NCBI RefSeq assembly: GCF_018130065.1
Contig: NZ_JAFCME010000040.1
Coordinates: forward strand, 1 to 48,942
Direction: 5' to 3'
DNA length: 48,942 nucleotides
Source: Bradyrhizobium sp. AUGA SZCCT0158
Lineage (GTDB): Bacteria > Pseudomonadota > Alphaproteobacteria > Rhizobiales > Xanthobacteraceae
Shown here: positions 24,548 to 32,993 of the stretch, piece after piece
How the letters are laid out: the number at the start of each line of letters is the position of its first letter
How positions within the stretch are numbered: position 1 is the first letter of the stretch
Program-made: the position numbers and the translations under genes
The notes under the pieces: model-generated
The model's database searches: none
What the model was told of the DNA's origin: nothing
What the model saw: only the letters and a program-made list of their open reading frames with translations

Positions 24548-25160
24548 ATGAGCCCCGCCGCCGCTAAGGTTAATACAAATACAATATTCAAAGGTCTAAG
24601 CTTGCATATCACGGATGGTCTTCTACGGAACCATCCATTTTTTGTGCAGTTTGCTTAGGTTAGAGCCGGCTTCTAGATCAGTCTTCTCGATTTTTCTCAA
24701 GCATATCTAGCACTCTTCTGTCATACACAGAGGAATACATGGTTAAGCTTGAGCACCAGGGAGATTAGTTGAGCTATTCGTAGTAAAACGTCTGCGGTCT
24801 ATACTTATCAATTCTCTTCCCCCGTATAACCCCGGTATATGATGCGATTTTCCAAGTCAAAACTGTGACTTGGCTCACAACTCACGCGAATCTGACCAGA
24901 TTAGTCATATTAACCTGAAAACAACGATAACGCGTGGTTAAGCACCATCCCATGGATAGGGCAGTCACGGCTCCGCAAAGGTTCGATAAAATTTTCGGGA
25001 AACCGGCGAGACAAATTTTAAGCTGTTTCGCGCTTTCCGGCCCGATATCGCGGGTTTTAAGCAGATCAAAAGCCCACCTACCCACTATGCCCCCAGCGAA
25101 ATGATCCGGTCACGAGTAGGTTAACGAGCCTGCCGATAATGCCCGGACGAGGGGTGTCAG
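24548..25160. promoter_or_regulatory. Large AT-rich divergent control region between adhesin and LapG-like protease
   Basis: These 613 bases are clearly richer in A/T than the flanking genes and contain no convincing gene. They hold a perfect 8-base dyad (24852-24873), several TTAA/GGTTAA motifs (for example near 24741, 24917 and 25120) and must carry the promoters of two divergent genes. No sigma-54 element was seen. Long AT-rich leaders are common before large surface-protein genes. Confidence 0.55.
24852..24873. promoter_or_regulatory. Perfect inverted repeat CCAAGTCA-N6-TGACTTGG
   Basis: Two complementary 8-base arms (24852-24859 and 24866-24873) are separated by AAACTG. The size and symmetry fit a binding site for a dimeric regulator. 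It is not followed by a T run, so a terminator is less likely. The cognate regulator is unknown. Confidence 0.5.
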
Positions 25161-25979
25161 ATGGCGATCTCAAATTATCCGCGTGCGTTGCGCGCAGCCT
25201 TCCTCGCGTGCGGCCTGTCCATAAGCGGCTTGGCCTGGTTCGGACCGGCGGCCGCCGGAACGCTGCTCTCCCCCGGCACGGCGGTTCTGATCAAGAAATC
25301 CACCCAGCCGTTCGGGCAGCCCACCGCGATGCTTCTCGACGGCGGATTGCACGAGAAATGGCAAAGTTTGCAGCGCCGCCTTGAGGACGAAATGGTGCAG
25401 CTTGCGCTGTGCGAGGGCGACCGCGAAGGCTGCGTCTCGCCGGCCGCGCTGCAATTTCTAGCCATCATCGACGCCGCCAAACTTCGCGAGGGCCGCGCCC
25501 GGCTCGGCGAGATCAATCGGGCCATCAACCTTGCGGTCAGGCCGGTGAGCGACCTCGCCCAATATGGCCAGCTCGACGTCTGGGCCTCGCCGCTCACGAC
25601 GCTGACGCGGGGCGGCGACTGCGAGGATTACGCCATTGCGAAATTCGTGGCGTTGCGCCGGGCCGGCATTGCGCCCGACGACTTAAGGATCGTGATCATG
25701 CGTGACACCGTCCGCGGTGAGGATCACGCGGTTGCCGCCGCGCGGCTCGACGGGCACTGGCTGACGCTGGATAACCGCCGCATGGCGATGGTTGAGGATT
25801 CCGACATCCGGAATTACCGGCCGACCTTCGTGATCGATCAGCACAGCGTCATGCGATACACCGATGCGCCCGTGCTCATTGCCGCATCTCGCAATCCCGA
25901 AGCACCGGTCGTGATCAGCGCTCTGGCAGCGCCCGGCCGTGTCGCGCCCGCCAATCAGGCTCCGACGACAGCCGATTGA
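25161..25979 (+). CDS. Transglutaminase-like cysteine protease (LapG/BTLCP family)
   Basis: The protein has 272 residues with a signal peptide (ALRAAFLACGLSISGLAWFG, cleavage near AAAG), hence periplasmic. The Cys-His-Asp triad is visible: Cys in RGGDCEDYAIAK (about residue 154), His in GEDHAVAA (about 191) and Asp in LTLDNRR (about 203). The adjacent Asp-Tyr and the calcium-site-like acidic residues fit the BTLCP/DUF920 family, whose known member LapG clips the N terminus of a large outer-surface adhesin and releases it. The gene diverges from a giant repeat protein, a plausible substrate. No LapD-type receptor is in the window. The ATG at 25161 follows a GGGGTG ribosome site. The family is firm; the substrate is inferred. 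Confidence 0.9.
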   Translation: MAISNYPRALRAAFLACGLSISGLAWFGPAAAGTLLSPGTAVLIKKSTQPFGQPTAMLLDGGLHEKWQSLQRRLEDEMVQLALCEGDREGCVSPAALQFLAIIDAAKLREGRARLGEINRAINLAVRPVSDLAQYGQLDVWASPLTTLTRGGDCEDYAIAKFVALRRAGIAPDDLRIVIMRDTVRGEDHAVAAARLDGHWLTLDNRRMAMVEDSDIRNYRPTFVIDQHSVMRYTDAPVLIAASRNPEAPVVISALAAPGRVAPANQAPTTAD

Positions 25980-26287
25980 GCGATTTCATTGCGCCGCGAC
26001 TATCAAACACCGCACGACCAATGCTGCGGCCGCTCGGTGCCGCCATGCGCGCCCATGATCCGCTCTGGGATATCGGATACAACGCTTCCCGCAATTTTCA
26101 TTGGGATCAACGAGAGTCATCATGCCATGCTGCAGTGCAGCCGGACCGCATGCTGCATTCCGTTTGGCGAAAACATGACGATACAAATTTTCTCTTTTTC
26201 TTTTCGCGCTCGCACTTGATTGACGCCGTCGTTCCCACCGGCATACCATTCCGACAGATCCGCTAGAGATCATTGGAGGGGACTAGG
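25980..26287. other. Intergenic region upstream of the PQQ dehydrogenase
   Basis: About 308 bases. A 96-codon frame crosses it, but it starts with TTG overlapping the protease stop and has no protein-like character. A pyrimidine-rich tract (CTCTTTTTCTTTTCGC, near 26193) lies about 90 bases before the dehydrogenase start. The promoter must lie here, but I cannot name its elements. Confidence 0.5.
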
Positions 26288-28489
26288 ATGACGCGTTCGC
26301 CGTACGGTGATTCTGTTTGCCGTTTTTTTCCTGACAGCTTTTCCAACTTGCATCGGCCGGTTCGCCTTGCGCTGGCGATCGGGCTTGGGCTGGCGGTCTC
26401 CTCCACGGCGGCACTCGCGCAAAGTCCCGCCAAGGGATCGCCGGAGCACATCAAGGCCGTCACCTCGGCGGTCGACGGCGCCTCGATCAAGGCCAACACC
26501 GCGACATCGAACGACTGGCCGACCATCGGCCTCGATTACGCGGAAACGCGCTTTTCCAAGCTGAACCAGATCAACACCGACAACGTCAAGAAGCTCGGCC
26601 TGGTGTGGAGCTATCCGCTCGAATCCTCGCGCGGTGTCGAGGCTACCCCGGTGGTGGTCGATGGCATCATGTACCAGACCGCCTCCTGGAGCGTGGTGCA
26701 TGCGATCGACGCCCGAACCGGCAAGAGGCTCTGGACCTTCGATCCCGGCATTGACAAGGAGAAGGGCTACAAGGGCTGTTGCGACGTCGTCAATCGCGGC
26801 GTGGCGCTCTGGAAGGGCAAGGTTTTCCTCGGCGCCTATGACGGCCGCCTGATCGCGCTCGATGCCGTCACCGGCAAGGTCGTCTGGGAAAAGGACACCA
26901 TCGTCAGCAAGGAGCACTCCTACACCATCACCGGCGCGCCGCGCGTATTCAACGGCAAGGTCGTGATCGGCAATGGCGGCGCCGAATATGGCGCGCGCGG
27001 CTACATCACCGCCTATGACGCCGAGACCGGCAACCAGGCCTGGCGCTGGTTCACGGTGCCCGGCGATCCCTCAAAACCGTTCGAAGATGAATCGATGGCG
27101 GCAGCCGCCAAGACCTGGGATCCGGCCGGGAAATACTGGCTCAACGGCGGCGGTGGAACGGTGTGGGACACCATCACCTTCGATCCCGACCTGAACATGG
27201 TCTATGTCGGCACCGGTAACGGCTCGCCATGGAATCGGGACCTCCGCAGCCCATCCGGCGGTGACAATCTCTATTTGGCGTCGCTGGTGGCGCTGAACGC
27301 CGACACCGGCAAATACATCTGGCACTATCAGGAAACCCCCGGCGATCATTGGGACTACACATCGACGCAGCCGATGATCCTGGCGGACATCAACATCGAT
27401 GGCGCGCCAAGGAAGGTCATTCTCCATGCACCGAAGAACGGTTTCTTCTTCGTCGTCGACCGCACCAACGGCAAGTTCATCTCGGCCAAGAACTTCGTCG
27501 ATGTGAACTGGGCGACCGGTTACGACGCCAATGGTCGGCCGATCGAAGTGCCGGCGGCGCGTGGGAGAGAACAGTATGACAGCATTCCCGGCCCGTACGG
27601 CGCCCATAACTGGCACCCGATGTCGTTCAATCCGCAGACCGGCCTCGTCTATCTGCCGGCGCAGAACATTCCGGTGAACCTGACGCCGGAAAAGGCCTTC
27701 AAGCATAATGCGCAGGAGCCGGGCAAATTCGCGTCCGCTGCGGGCTGGAATGTCGGCTTCATGCTGAATGCGACGCCGCCGAAATCAGCGCCGTTCGGCC
27801 GGTTGATCGCCTGGGATCCGGTCAAGCAGAAGGAGGCCTGGCGCGCGGAATATGTGGCGCCGTGGAACGGCGGCACGCTCACCACCGCGGGCAATCTGGT
27901 TTTCCAGGGCACGGCTGACGGACGCTTCATTGCCTACAACGCCACGTCAGGCGAAAAGCTCTGGGAGTCGCCGACCGGCACCGGCGTGGTCGCGGCGGCC
28001 TCGACCTATATGCTCGACGGCAAGCAATATGTGTCGATCGCGGTCGGCTGGGGCGGCGTGTTCGGCATCGCCGCACGCGCCACCGAACTGCGCAGCCCGG
28101 GCACGGTCTACACCTTCGCGGTCGACGGCAAGGCGCCGCTGCCGGCCTTCGTGAAGTACCAGACCGAGGGCCTGCTCGCCGGCGTCAAGTATGACCCGAA
28201 GGACGTGCCCGATGGCACCGCGCTCTATGTCACCGCCTGCGCGCAGTGCCACGGCGTGCCCGGCATCGACAAGGGCGGCAATGTCCGAAACCTCGGCTAT
28301 GTTCCGAAGGAGACCATCGAGAACCTGAAGGACTTCGTGTTCAAGGGTCCGTTCCGCGACCAGGGCATGCCTGACTTCACCGGCAAGCTGACCGAAGCTG
28401 ACGTAACGAAGATCGTCGCCTTCATCCAGGGCACGGCGGATGCGATCAGGCCGAAGCCGGCCGAAGCAGCTGGACAGCCGAAGCAGTAG
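26288..28489 (+). CDS. PQQ-dependent quinohemoprotein alcohol dehydrogenase (methanol/ethanol family)
   Basis: The protein has about 733 residues. A signal peptide (LALAIGLGLAVSSTAALAQ, cleavage near residue 40) is followed by an eight-bladed propeller. It shows the vicinal disulfide pair GCCDV (about residue 163) that stacks on PQQ, tryptophan-docking repeats (DARTGKRLWTFDP, DAVTGKVVWEKD) and the catalytic Asp in GDHWDY (about 354). A C-terminal cytochrome c domain has one heme motif, CAQCH (about 650), with a later Met in QGMPDF as probable ligand. It would oxidise alcohols in the periplasm. Thr two residues after the catalytic Asp, where lanthanide enzymes have Asp, suggests calcium dependence. 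The strong ribosome site GGAGGGGACTAGG fixes the ATG. No PQQ biosynthesis genes are nearby. Confidence 0.94.
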   Translation: MTRSPYGDSVCRFFPDSFSNLHRPVRLALAIGLGLAVSSTAALAQSPAKGSPEHIKAVTSAVDGASIKANTATSNDWPTIGLDYAETRFSKLNQINTDNVKKLGLVWSYPLESSRGVEATPVVVDGIMYQTASWSVVHAIDARTGKRLWTFDPGIDKEKGYKGCCDVVNRGVALWKGKVFLGAYDGRLIALDAVTGKVVWEKDTIVSKEHSYTITGAPRVFNGKVVIGNGGAEYGARGYITAYDAETGNQAWRWFTVPGDPSKPFEDESMAAAAKTWDPAGKYWLNGGGGTVWDTITFDPDLNMVYVGTGNGSPWNRDLRSPSGGDNLYLASLVALNADTGKYIWHYQETPGDHWDYTSTQPMILADINIDGAPRKVILHAPKNGFFFVVDRTNGKFISAKNFVDVNWATGYDANGRPIEVPAARGREQYDSIPGPYGAHNWHPMSFNPQTGLVYLPAQNIPVNLTPEKAFKHNAQEPGKFASAAGWNVGFMLNATPPKSAPFGRLIAWDPVKQKEAWRAEYVAPWNGGTLTTAGNLVFQGTADGRFIAYNATSGEKLWESPTGTGVVAAASTYMLDGKQYVSIAVGWGGVFGIAARATELRSPGTVYTFAVDGKAPLPAFVKYQTEGLLAGVKYDPKDVPDGTALYVTACAQCHGVPGIDKGGNVRNLGYVPKETIENLKDFVFKGPFRDQGMPDFTGKLTEADVTKIVAFIQGTADAIRPKPAEAAGQPKQ

Positions 28490-28497
28490 CCCAACTC

Positions 28498-28619
28498 GTC
28501 ATGGCCGGCTTGTCCCGGCCATCCACGTCTTCTTTTTTATGCCGCCAAGACGTGGATGCCCGGGACGTAGGCGAGCGGAAGCGACGCCGTCCTTCAGACG
28601 GCGATGCCCGGGCATGACG
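28498..28619. repeat. Interspersed palindromic repeat, family A copy 2 (inverted)
   Basis: It has the same element structure as 6901-7024 but the opposite orientation: GTCATGGCCGGC at the left, an inner ATCCACGTCTT/AAGACGTGGAT stem, and GCCGTCCTTCAGACGGC near the right end. It follows the PQQ dehydrogenase stop by about ten bases. Confidence 0.8.
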
Positions 28620-28637
28620 GAGAGTGGGATCCATCCC

Positions 28638-28676
28638 AAAAAAAGGGCTGCGCAATATGATCGCGCAGCCCTTTTT
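28638..28676 (+). terminator. Intrinsic terminator downstream of the PQQ dehydrogenase, bidirectional
   Basis: A nine-base stem, GGGCTGCGC/GCGCAGCCC, with loop AATATGATC. It is followed by TTTTT on the plus strand and preceded by seven A, so it also works on the minus strand. Confidence 0.85.
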
Positions 28677-28754
28677 ATTGGAGCGTGCATTGGCGATGAC
28701 CGGCTGATTTCATCCAGCGCATCGCTGGACCGATTCAGCCGAAGAAGTAGCAGC

Positions 28755-28860
28755 CGTCATTGCGAGCGCAAGCGAAGCAATCCATAGCCAACAAGCAAGA
28801 ATGGATTGCTTCGTCTTTGCTCCCTTGCGCAAACGCTTCGCGTTTGCCACAGGCAATGAC
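28755..28860. repeat. Interspersed palindromic repeat, family E
   Basis: CGTCATTGCGAGCGCAAGCG at the left and TTGCCACAGGCAATGAC at the right are imperfect complements. Inner arms GAAGCAATCCAT / ATGGATTGCTTC are exact. It lies between two terminators with no gene. Confidence 0.75.
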
Positions 28861-28885
28861 AGAGGAACCAGCGGAAATGCACAAT

Positions 28886-28919
28886 AAAAAGGGCTGCGCG
28901 AGGTGATCGCGCAGCCCTT
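28886..28919 (-). terminator. Intrinsic terminator at the end of the HAAT transporter operon
   Basis: A ten-base stem, GGGCTGCGCG/CGCGCAGCCC, with loop AGGTGAT. On the minus strand it is followed by five T. It lies about 36 bases after the stop of the binding-protein gene. Confidence 0.85.
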
Positions 28920-28954
28920 CATCGTTTGGAAGGCAAGCCTTCGGAAGACGCGCC

Positions 28955-30154
28955 TCAGAACATCAGGCCTTCCTTCACCAGCACCCAGCGGCCGTTCTTG
29001 ACCTGCTGGACCTGGGTGATGGTGGTGGCGAGATGGTTGGTTTTCGAGAACACGGTCGGTGGCGAACTGAAGATATCCTGGAACTTGTCGCCGGACTCCA
29101 GCGCATCGAGCATCTTCTGGCCGGTCAGATCCTTGCCGGCCTTGTTGGCATAATGCGCGAACGTCATCACCGCATTGTAGCCGATGATCGCCTGGGTGTT
29201 GGCGTCGGTGCCGAACATTTTCTTGTAGTTGACGAGCCAGTCCTTCACTTTCCCCTTCGCGGTGTCCTCGTAGGGAATTTCGAAGCCGGAGGCGGCATAC
29301 AGCCCTTCCACCGCTTCCTTGCCGAGCGCCGGCACTTCAAGCACGTTGGTCGGCGTGGCGCCGAGGAACGTCACGTCCCATCCGAGCTTCTTGGCTTCGC
29401 CCATCGCACCGATGGTCTCGCGGAGCACGGTGCCGAGCACTACCATATCGCAGCCGTCGGCTTTCATTTTGGCGACCTGCGCACTGAAGTCGGACGCGCC
29501 GCGCTTGTAGCTGGTTACCGATGCCGGTGTCATCTTCATCGCGGTTACCTGCTGGGTAAAGCCGTCGAGCACGTTCTTACCGTACTCGTCGTCCTGATGC
29601 ATGATGCAGGGCTTCTTGAAGCTCTTGTTCTCGATCATGTATTTGACGGCAGCGCGGGTGCTCTCGACATAGGGCAGCAGATTATTGAACTTCAACCGCT
29701 CCTGCGGCTTGGCCGGGTCGAACTTGTAGGTGAATTCGGCCGCGGTCAGCGGAAACAGCTGCAACACGCCGGCATCGAACAGAATGTCCTGCGAGGCGAG
29801 CACGGTGGGCGAGCCCATCGGTCCGACCATCGCGAACACCTTGTCACGCTCCACCATCTTCTGCGACGCGAGCACCGCGCGCTTCGGATCGTAGCCGGAG
29901 TCCTCCAGGACCAACTTGATCTTGCGGCCGTGAATGCCGCCGGCGGCGTTGGTTTCCTCAACCGCCATCTTCATGCCGTTGGACACCGGAACGCCCCAGC
30001 CCTTGATCGGGCCGGACAGATCCTGATGGGTGCCGATGACGATCTCGCTCGCCGAGATGCCTTCATTGGTAACCTTGGTCTGGGCGTAGGCTGGCAAATG
30101 GGTCAGCGCAAGGGCGCTCACCGCAAGGCCCAACGCCCTATACGATTTCGACAT
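28955..30154 (-). CDS. Branched-chain-amino-acid-type (HAAT) ABC transporter substrate-binding protein
   Basis: The protein has about 399 residues. The signal peptide is MSKSYRALGLAVSALALTHL, with cleavage near AYAQ. The mature protein is a type I periplasmic fold with the family hallmarks IVIGTHQDLSGPIKGWGVPVSNGMKMAVEETNAAGGIHGRKI and VLEDSGYDPKRAV. The ATG at 30154 has a strong AGAGGAG site; the 27 codons of open frame upstream are probably not translated. It is last in the operon, after the acyl-CoA synthetase gene. Presence of that synthetase suggests a carboxylic acid ligand, aromatic or aliphatic, and not necessarily an amino acid. A terminator follows it. Confidence 0.93.
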   Translation of the reverse strand: MSKSYRALGLAVSALALTHLPAYAQTKVTNEGISASEIVIGTHQDLSGPIKGWGVPVSNGMKMAVEETNAAGGIHGRKIKLVLEDSGYDPKRAVLASQKMVERDKVFAMVGPMGSPTVLASQDILFDAGVLQLFPLTAAEFTYKFDPAKPQERLKFNNLLPYVESTRAAVKYMIENKSFKKPCIMHQDDEYGKNVLDGFTQQVTAMKMTPASVTSYKRGASDFSAQVAKMKADGCDMVVLGTVLRETIGAMGEAKKLGWDVTFLGATPTNVLEVPALGKEAVEGLYAASGFEIPYEDTAKGKVKDWLVNYKKMFGTDANTQAIIGYNAVMTFAHYANKAGKDLTGQKMLDALESGDKFQDIFSSPPTVFSKTNHLATTITQVQQVKNGRWVLVKEGLMF

Positions 30155-30245
30155 TGCAGTCTCCTCTTCGTTGGCCCGTGTTGAGCGAAGGGTGGGGCCT
30201 TCTTGTCCTTCGCCGTTTCTACAAATTTTGCTCAAAGTTCGTCCG

Positions 30246-32084
30246 TTACGCCACCGCCCGTTCGCCGTACATGGCGCCGATCTCGGCCGCGTAACGCTTG
30301 TTCACAAAACTGCGCTTCAATTTCATGGTCGGCGTCAATTCCTCGTCTTCGGGCGTCAGCTGACGCTCGATCAGGAAAAATTTCTTGATGGTCTCGACCC
30401 GCGCGAAGTTGACGTTGACCGCCTCGATCTCGCGCTGGATCAGGTCCTGGATCTCGGGCGCGCGGCACAGGCTCGCGTAGTTGGTGAAGGGAATGTCGTG
30501 GTCCTGCGCGAACTTCTCGACATTCTCCTGGTCGATCATGATGAGACAGGTGAGGTACGGCCGCTTGTCGCCGATCACCACCGCGTCCGAGACGTAAGGC
30601 GAGAATTTCAGCTGATTCTCGATCTCGGACGGCGTGATGTTCTTGCCGCCCGAGGTGATGATGATGTCCTTCATCCGGTCGGTGATCTTGACGAAGCCCT
30701 CATTGTCGATCGAGCCGACGTCGCCCGTGTGCAGCCAGCCTTTGGCGTCGATGGTCTCTGCGGTCTTCTCCGGCTGGTTTAGGTAACCCATGAACAGGAA
30801 GTCGCCCTTGATCAGGATTTCGCCTTGCGGGGAAATCGCGACCTCACCCCAGGGCGCGGCCTTGCCGACTGAGCCCAGCTTCATGCGGTCGGGCGGCATC
30901 ACGGTGGCCACACCGCAATTCTCGGTCTGGCCGTAGACCTCGCGCATGTCGATGCCGAGTGCGAGATACCAGCGGATCAGATCCGGCGCGATCGGCGCAG
31001 CCCCGGTAAAGGCCAGACGGCAGCGATCGAGCCCGAGCATGCGGCGAATGTTGCGGAACACCAGCCAATAGGCGAACTGATTGGCGATCCGCAAGGTCAG
31101 CGGCGGCGTTTTACCCTCGAGCTTGCTCTCGGTCACGCGATTGCCGATTCCCAGCGCCTGGCGGTACATCCAGTTCTGGAACGGCGTCGCGTCCTTGAGT
31201 GCAATCGTGATCCCGGAATAGAATTTTTCCCAGATCCGCGGCACCGCCAGGAACGCGGTCGGCTGCACTTCGCGCAGATTGTCCGGCACGGTTTCCGGGC
31301 TTTCGGCGAAATTCATCACCGACCCCAGTGCCAGCGAAATGTAATAGCCACCGATCCGCTCGGCGACATGACAGAGCGGCAGGAACACCAGCCGCTCTTC
31401 GGCGTCGGTGGAGGGGAACAGATCGTTGGCGTGGCGCATCTGGTGCGTCACGCTGCGGTTGGAATGCATCGCGCCCTTGGGCGGACCGGTCGTGCCTGAC
31501 GTGTAGACGAGGATGGCCAGATCGCCCGCGCCTCGGCTGGCGATCATCGCATCCCACAGCGCCGGATCGTCGTGACTGTGGTTGCGCCCGAGGGCGGTGA
31601 ATTCGGCCAGCGACATCACCATCGGGTCGCTGAAGCCAGAGAGGCCTTCCATGTCGAACACGACGATCTTCTGCAAGGTCGGGCAGCGTTCGCGGCAGGA
31701 CAGGATCTTGTCGAGCTGCTCTTCATCCTCGGCGAAGATCACGCGTGTCGAGGAATCGTTGATGAGGTATTCGACCTGGACCGACGAGTCGGTTGGATAG
31801 ATCCCGGATGAGACGCCGCCGGCGCAGAGGATGCCCATGTCGGCATACACCCACTCCGGAACCGCGTTCGCGATGATCGAGGCGACGTCGCCCGGCTTGA
31901 AGCCGGTGGCATGCAAGGCGTAGGCGATATCTTTCGATATCTGCAGCCACTGCCGCCAGCTGGTCGGCTCCCAGATACCGAACTTCTTTTCGCGGATCGC
32001 CGGCCGGTCGCCGCGCGTTTCCACGGACAGCAGAAAACTCTTCGCTAGCGTGTCGGCGACCGTCAGCACTGCCGGTCTGGCCAT
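30246..32084 (-). CDS. AMP-dependent long-chain-type acyl-CoA synthetase
   Basis: The protein has 612 residues. The phosphate-binding motif ILVYTSGTTGPPKGAMHSN (about residues 191-209), the adenine motif YGQTENCG (about 383) and the hinge region with GWLHTGDVG and DRMKDIIITSGGKNITPSEIE mark the ANL superfamily. It resembles FadD15-type long-chain synthetases with a long linker. It would convert a carboxylic acid to its CoA thioester with ATP in the cytoplasm. It lies inside the HAAT operon between the LivF-like and binding-protein genes, so it most likely activates the compound that the transporter brings in. Ribosome site GAGGGAGGAAG before the ATG. The chain type cannot be told from the sequence. 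Confidence 0.93.
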   Translation of the reverse strand: MARPAVLTVADTLAKSFLLSVETRGDRPAIREKKFGIWEPTSWRQWLQISKDIAYALHATGFKPGDVASIIANAVPEWVYADMGILCAGGVSSGIYPTDSSVQVEYLINDSSTRVIFAEDEEQLDKILSCRERCPTLQKIVVFDMEGLSGFSDPMVMSLAEFTALGRNHSHDDPALWDAMIASRGAGDLAILVYTSGTTGPPKGAMHSNRSVTHQMRHANDLFPSTDAEERLVFLPLCHVAERIGGYYISLALGSVMNFAESPETVPDNLREVQPTAFLAVPRIWEKFYSGITIALKDATPFQNWMYRQALGIGNRVTESKLEGKTPPLTLRIANQFAYWLVFRNIRRMLGLDRCRLAFTGAAPIAPDLIRWYLALGIDMREVYGQTENCGVATVMPPDRMKLGSVGKAAPWGEVAISPQGEILIKGDFLFMGYLNQPEKTAETIDAKGWLHTGDVGSIDNEGFVKITDRMKDIIITSGGKNITPSEIENQLKFSPYVSDAVVIGDKRPYLTCLIMIDQENVEKFAQDHDIPFTNYASLCRAPEIQDLIQREIEAVNVNFARVETIKKFFLIERQLTPEDEELTPTMKLKRSFVNKRYAAEIGAMYGERAVA

Positions 32085-32203
32085 GCGTCTTCCTCCCTCT
32101 CTCGCCTGCGTCCGCCGCCGGTCTTGTCAGCCGGTCTTGTTTTCGGAAGCAGCTCGAATTTAGCTCCAAATCACTAGGAACGCCAATGCCTTAACTGCGT
32201 CGT

Positions 32204-32983
32204 TTAGCGCCATGTCTTCTTCTTTTTCCAGCGTCGCTCACCGCGAGCGCCCTCTTCCTTGGCGCCGAGATAGAATTCCTGGATGTCCTTTGAATGCATC
32301 AGCCGCTCGCAGCTGTCGTTCATGACGACCCGGCCGATTTCCAGCACATAGCCATAGTGCGCCGTCTCCAGCGCCACCTTGGCGTTCTGCTCGACCAGCA
32401 GGATCGACATGCCCTGCTCTTCGTTGACGCGCTTGATGATGGTGAAAATCTCCTTCACCAGGATCGGTGACAGCCCGAGCGAGGGTTCGTCCAGCAACAA
32501 CAGCGTCGGCCGGTTCATCAACGCGCGCCCGATCGCCAGCATCTGCTGTTCCCCGCCGGAGAGCTGTCCGGCCGGCTGGTTGATGCGTTCCTTCAGCCGG
32601 GGGAAATAGCCATAGACGCGCTCAAGATCCTCGGCGACGCCGTCGCGATCCTTGCGCGGATAGGCGCCCATCATCAGGTTCTCGCGCACGGAGAGAAACG
32701 GGAACACTTCGCGCCCCTCCGGCACGTGGCTCAGGCCCAGCCGCACGATCTTGTCGGCTTCCACGCGCTGGATTGATTTGCCCAGAAATTCGATTGATCC
32801 CTTCTGCGGATCGAGGATGCCGGAAATGGTTTTCAAAACGGTGGTCTTGCCGGCGCCGTTGGCGCCGAGCAGTGTGACGATCTTGCCACGCGGCACTTCG
32901 AGGCTGATGCCCCTGATCGCCTGAATCGGCCCGTAATAGCTCTCGATATTGCTGAGCTTCAGGATGATGTCGGGAGCACTCAT
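32204..32983 (-). CDS. livF: HAAT-family ABC transporter ATPase (LivF-like)
   Basis: The protein has 259 residues. Walker A GANGAGKTT (about 38-46), signature LSGGEQQMLAIGRAL, Walker B LLLLDEPSLGLSP and the LivF-type switch LVEQNAK are all complete. Unlike most LivF proteins of about 235 residues it ends in an extra basic tail (GARGERRWKKKKTWR) of about twenty residues. It pairs with the LivG-like protein on the cytoplasmic face. Ten bases separate it from that gene upstream. Confidence 0.93.
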   Translation of the reverse strand: MSAPDIILKLSNIESYYGPIQAIRGISLEVPRGKIVTLLGANGAGKTTVLKTISGILDPQKGSIEFLGKSIQRVEADKIVRLGLSHVPEGREVFPFLSVRENLMMGAYPRKDRDGVAEDLERVYGYFPRLKERINQPAGQLSGGEQQMLAIGRALMNRPTLLLLDEPSLGLSPILVKEIFTIIKRVNEEQGMSILLVEQNAKVALETAHYGYVLEIGRVVMNDSCERLMHSKDIQEFYLGAKEEGARGERRWKKKKTWR

Positions 32984-32993
32984 GGCATCATCC

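Noticed and set aside
25976..26266. 96-codon frame after the LapG-like gene
   Set aside because: TTG start overlapping the upstream stop, no ribosome site, no protein-like composition.
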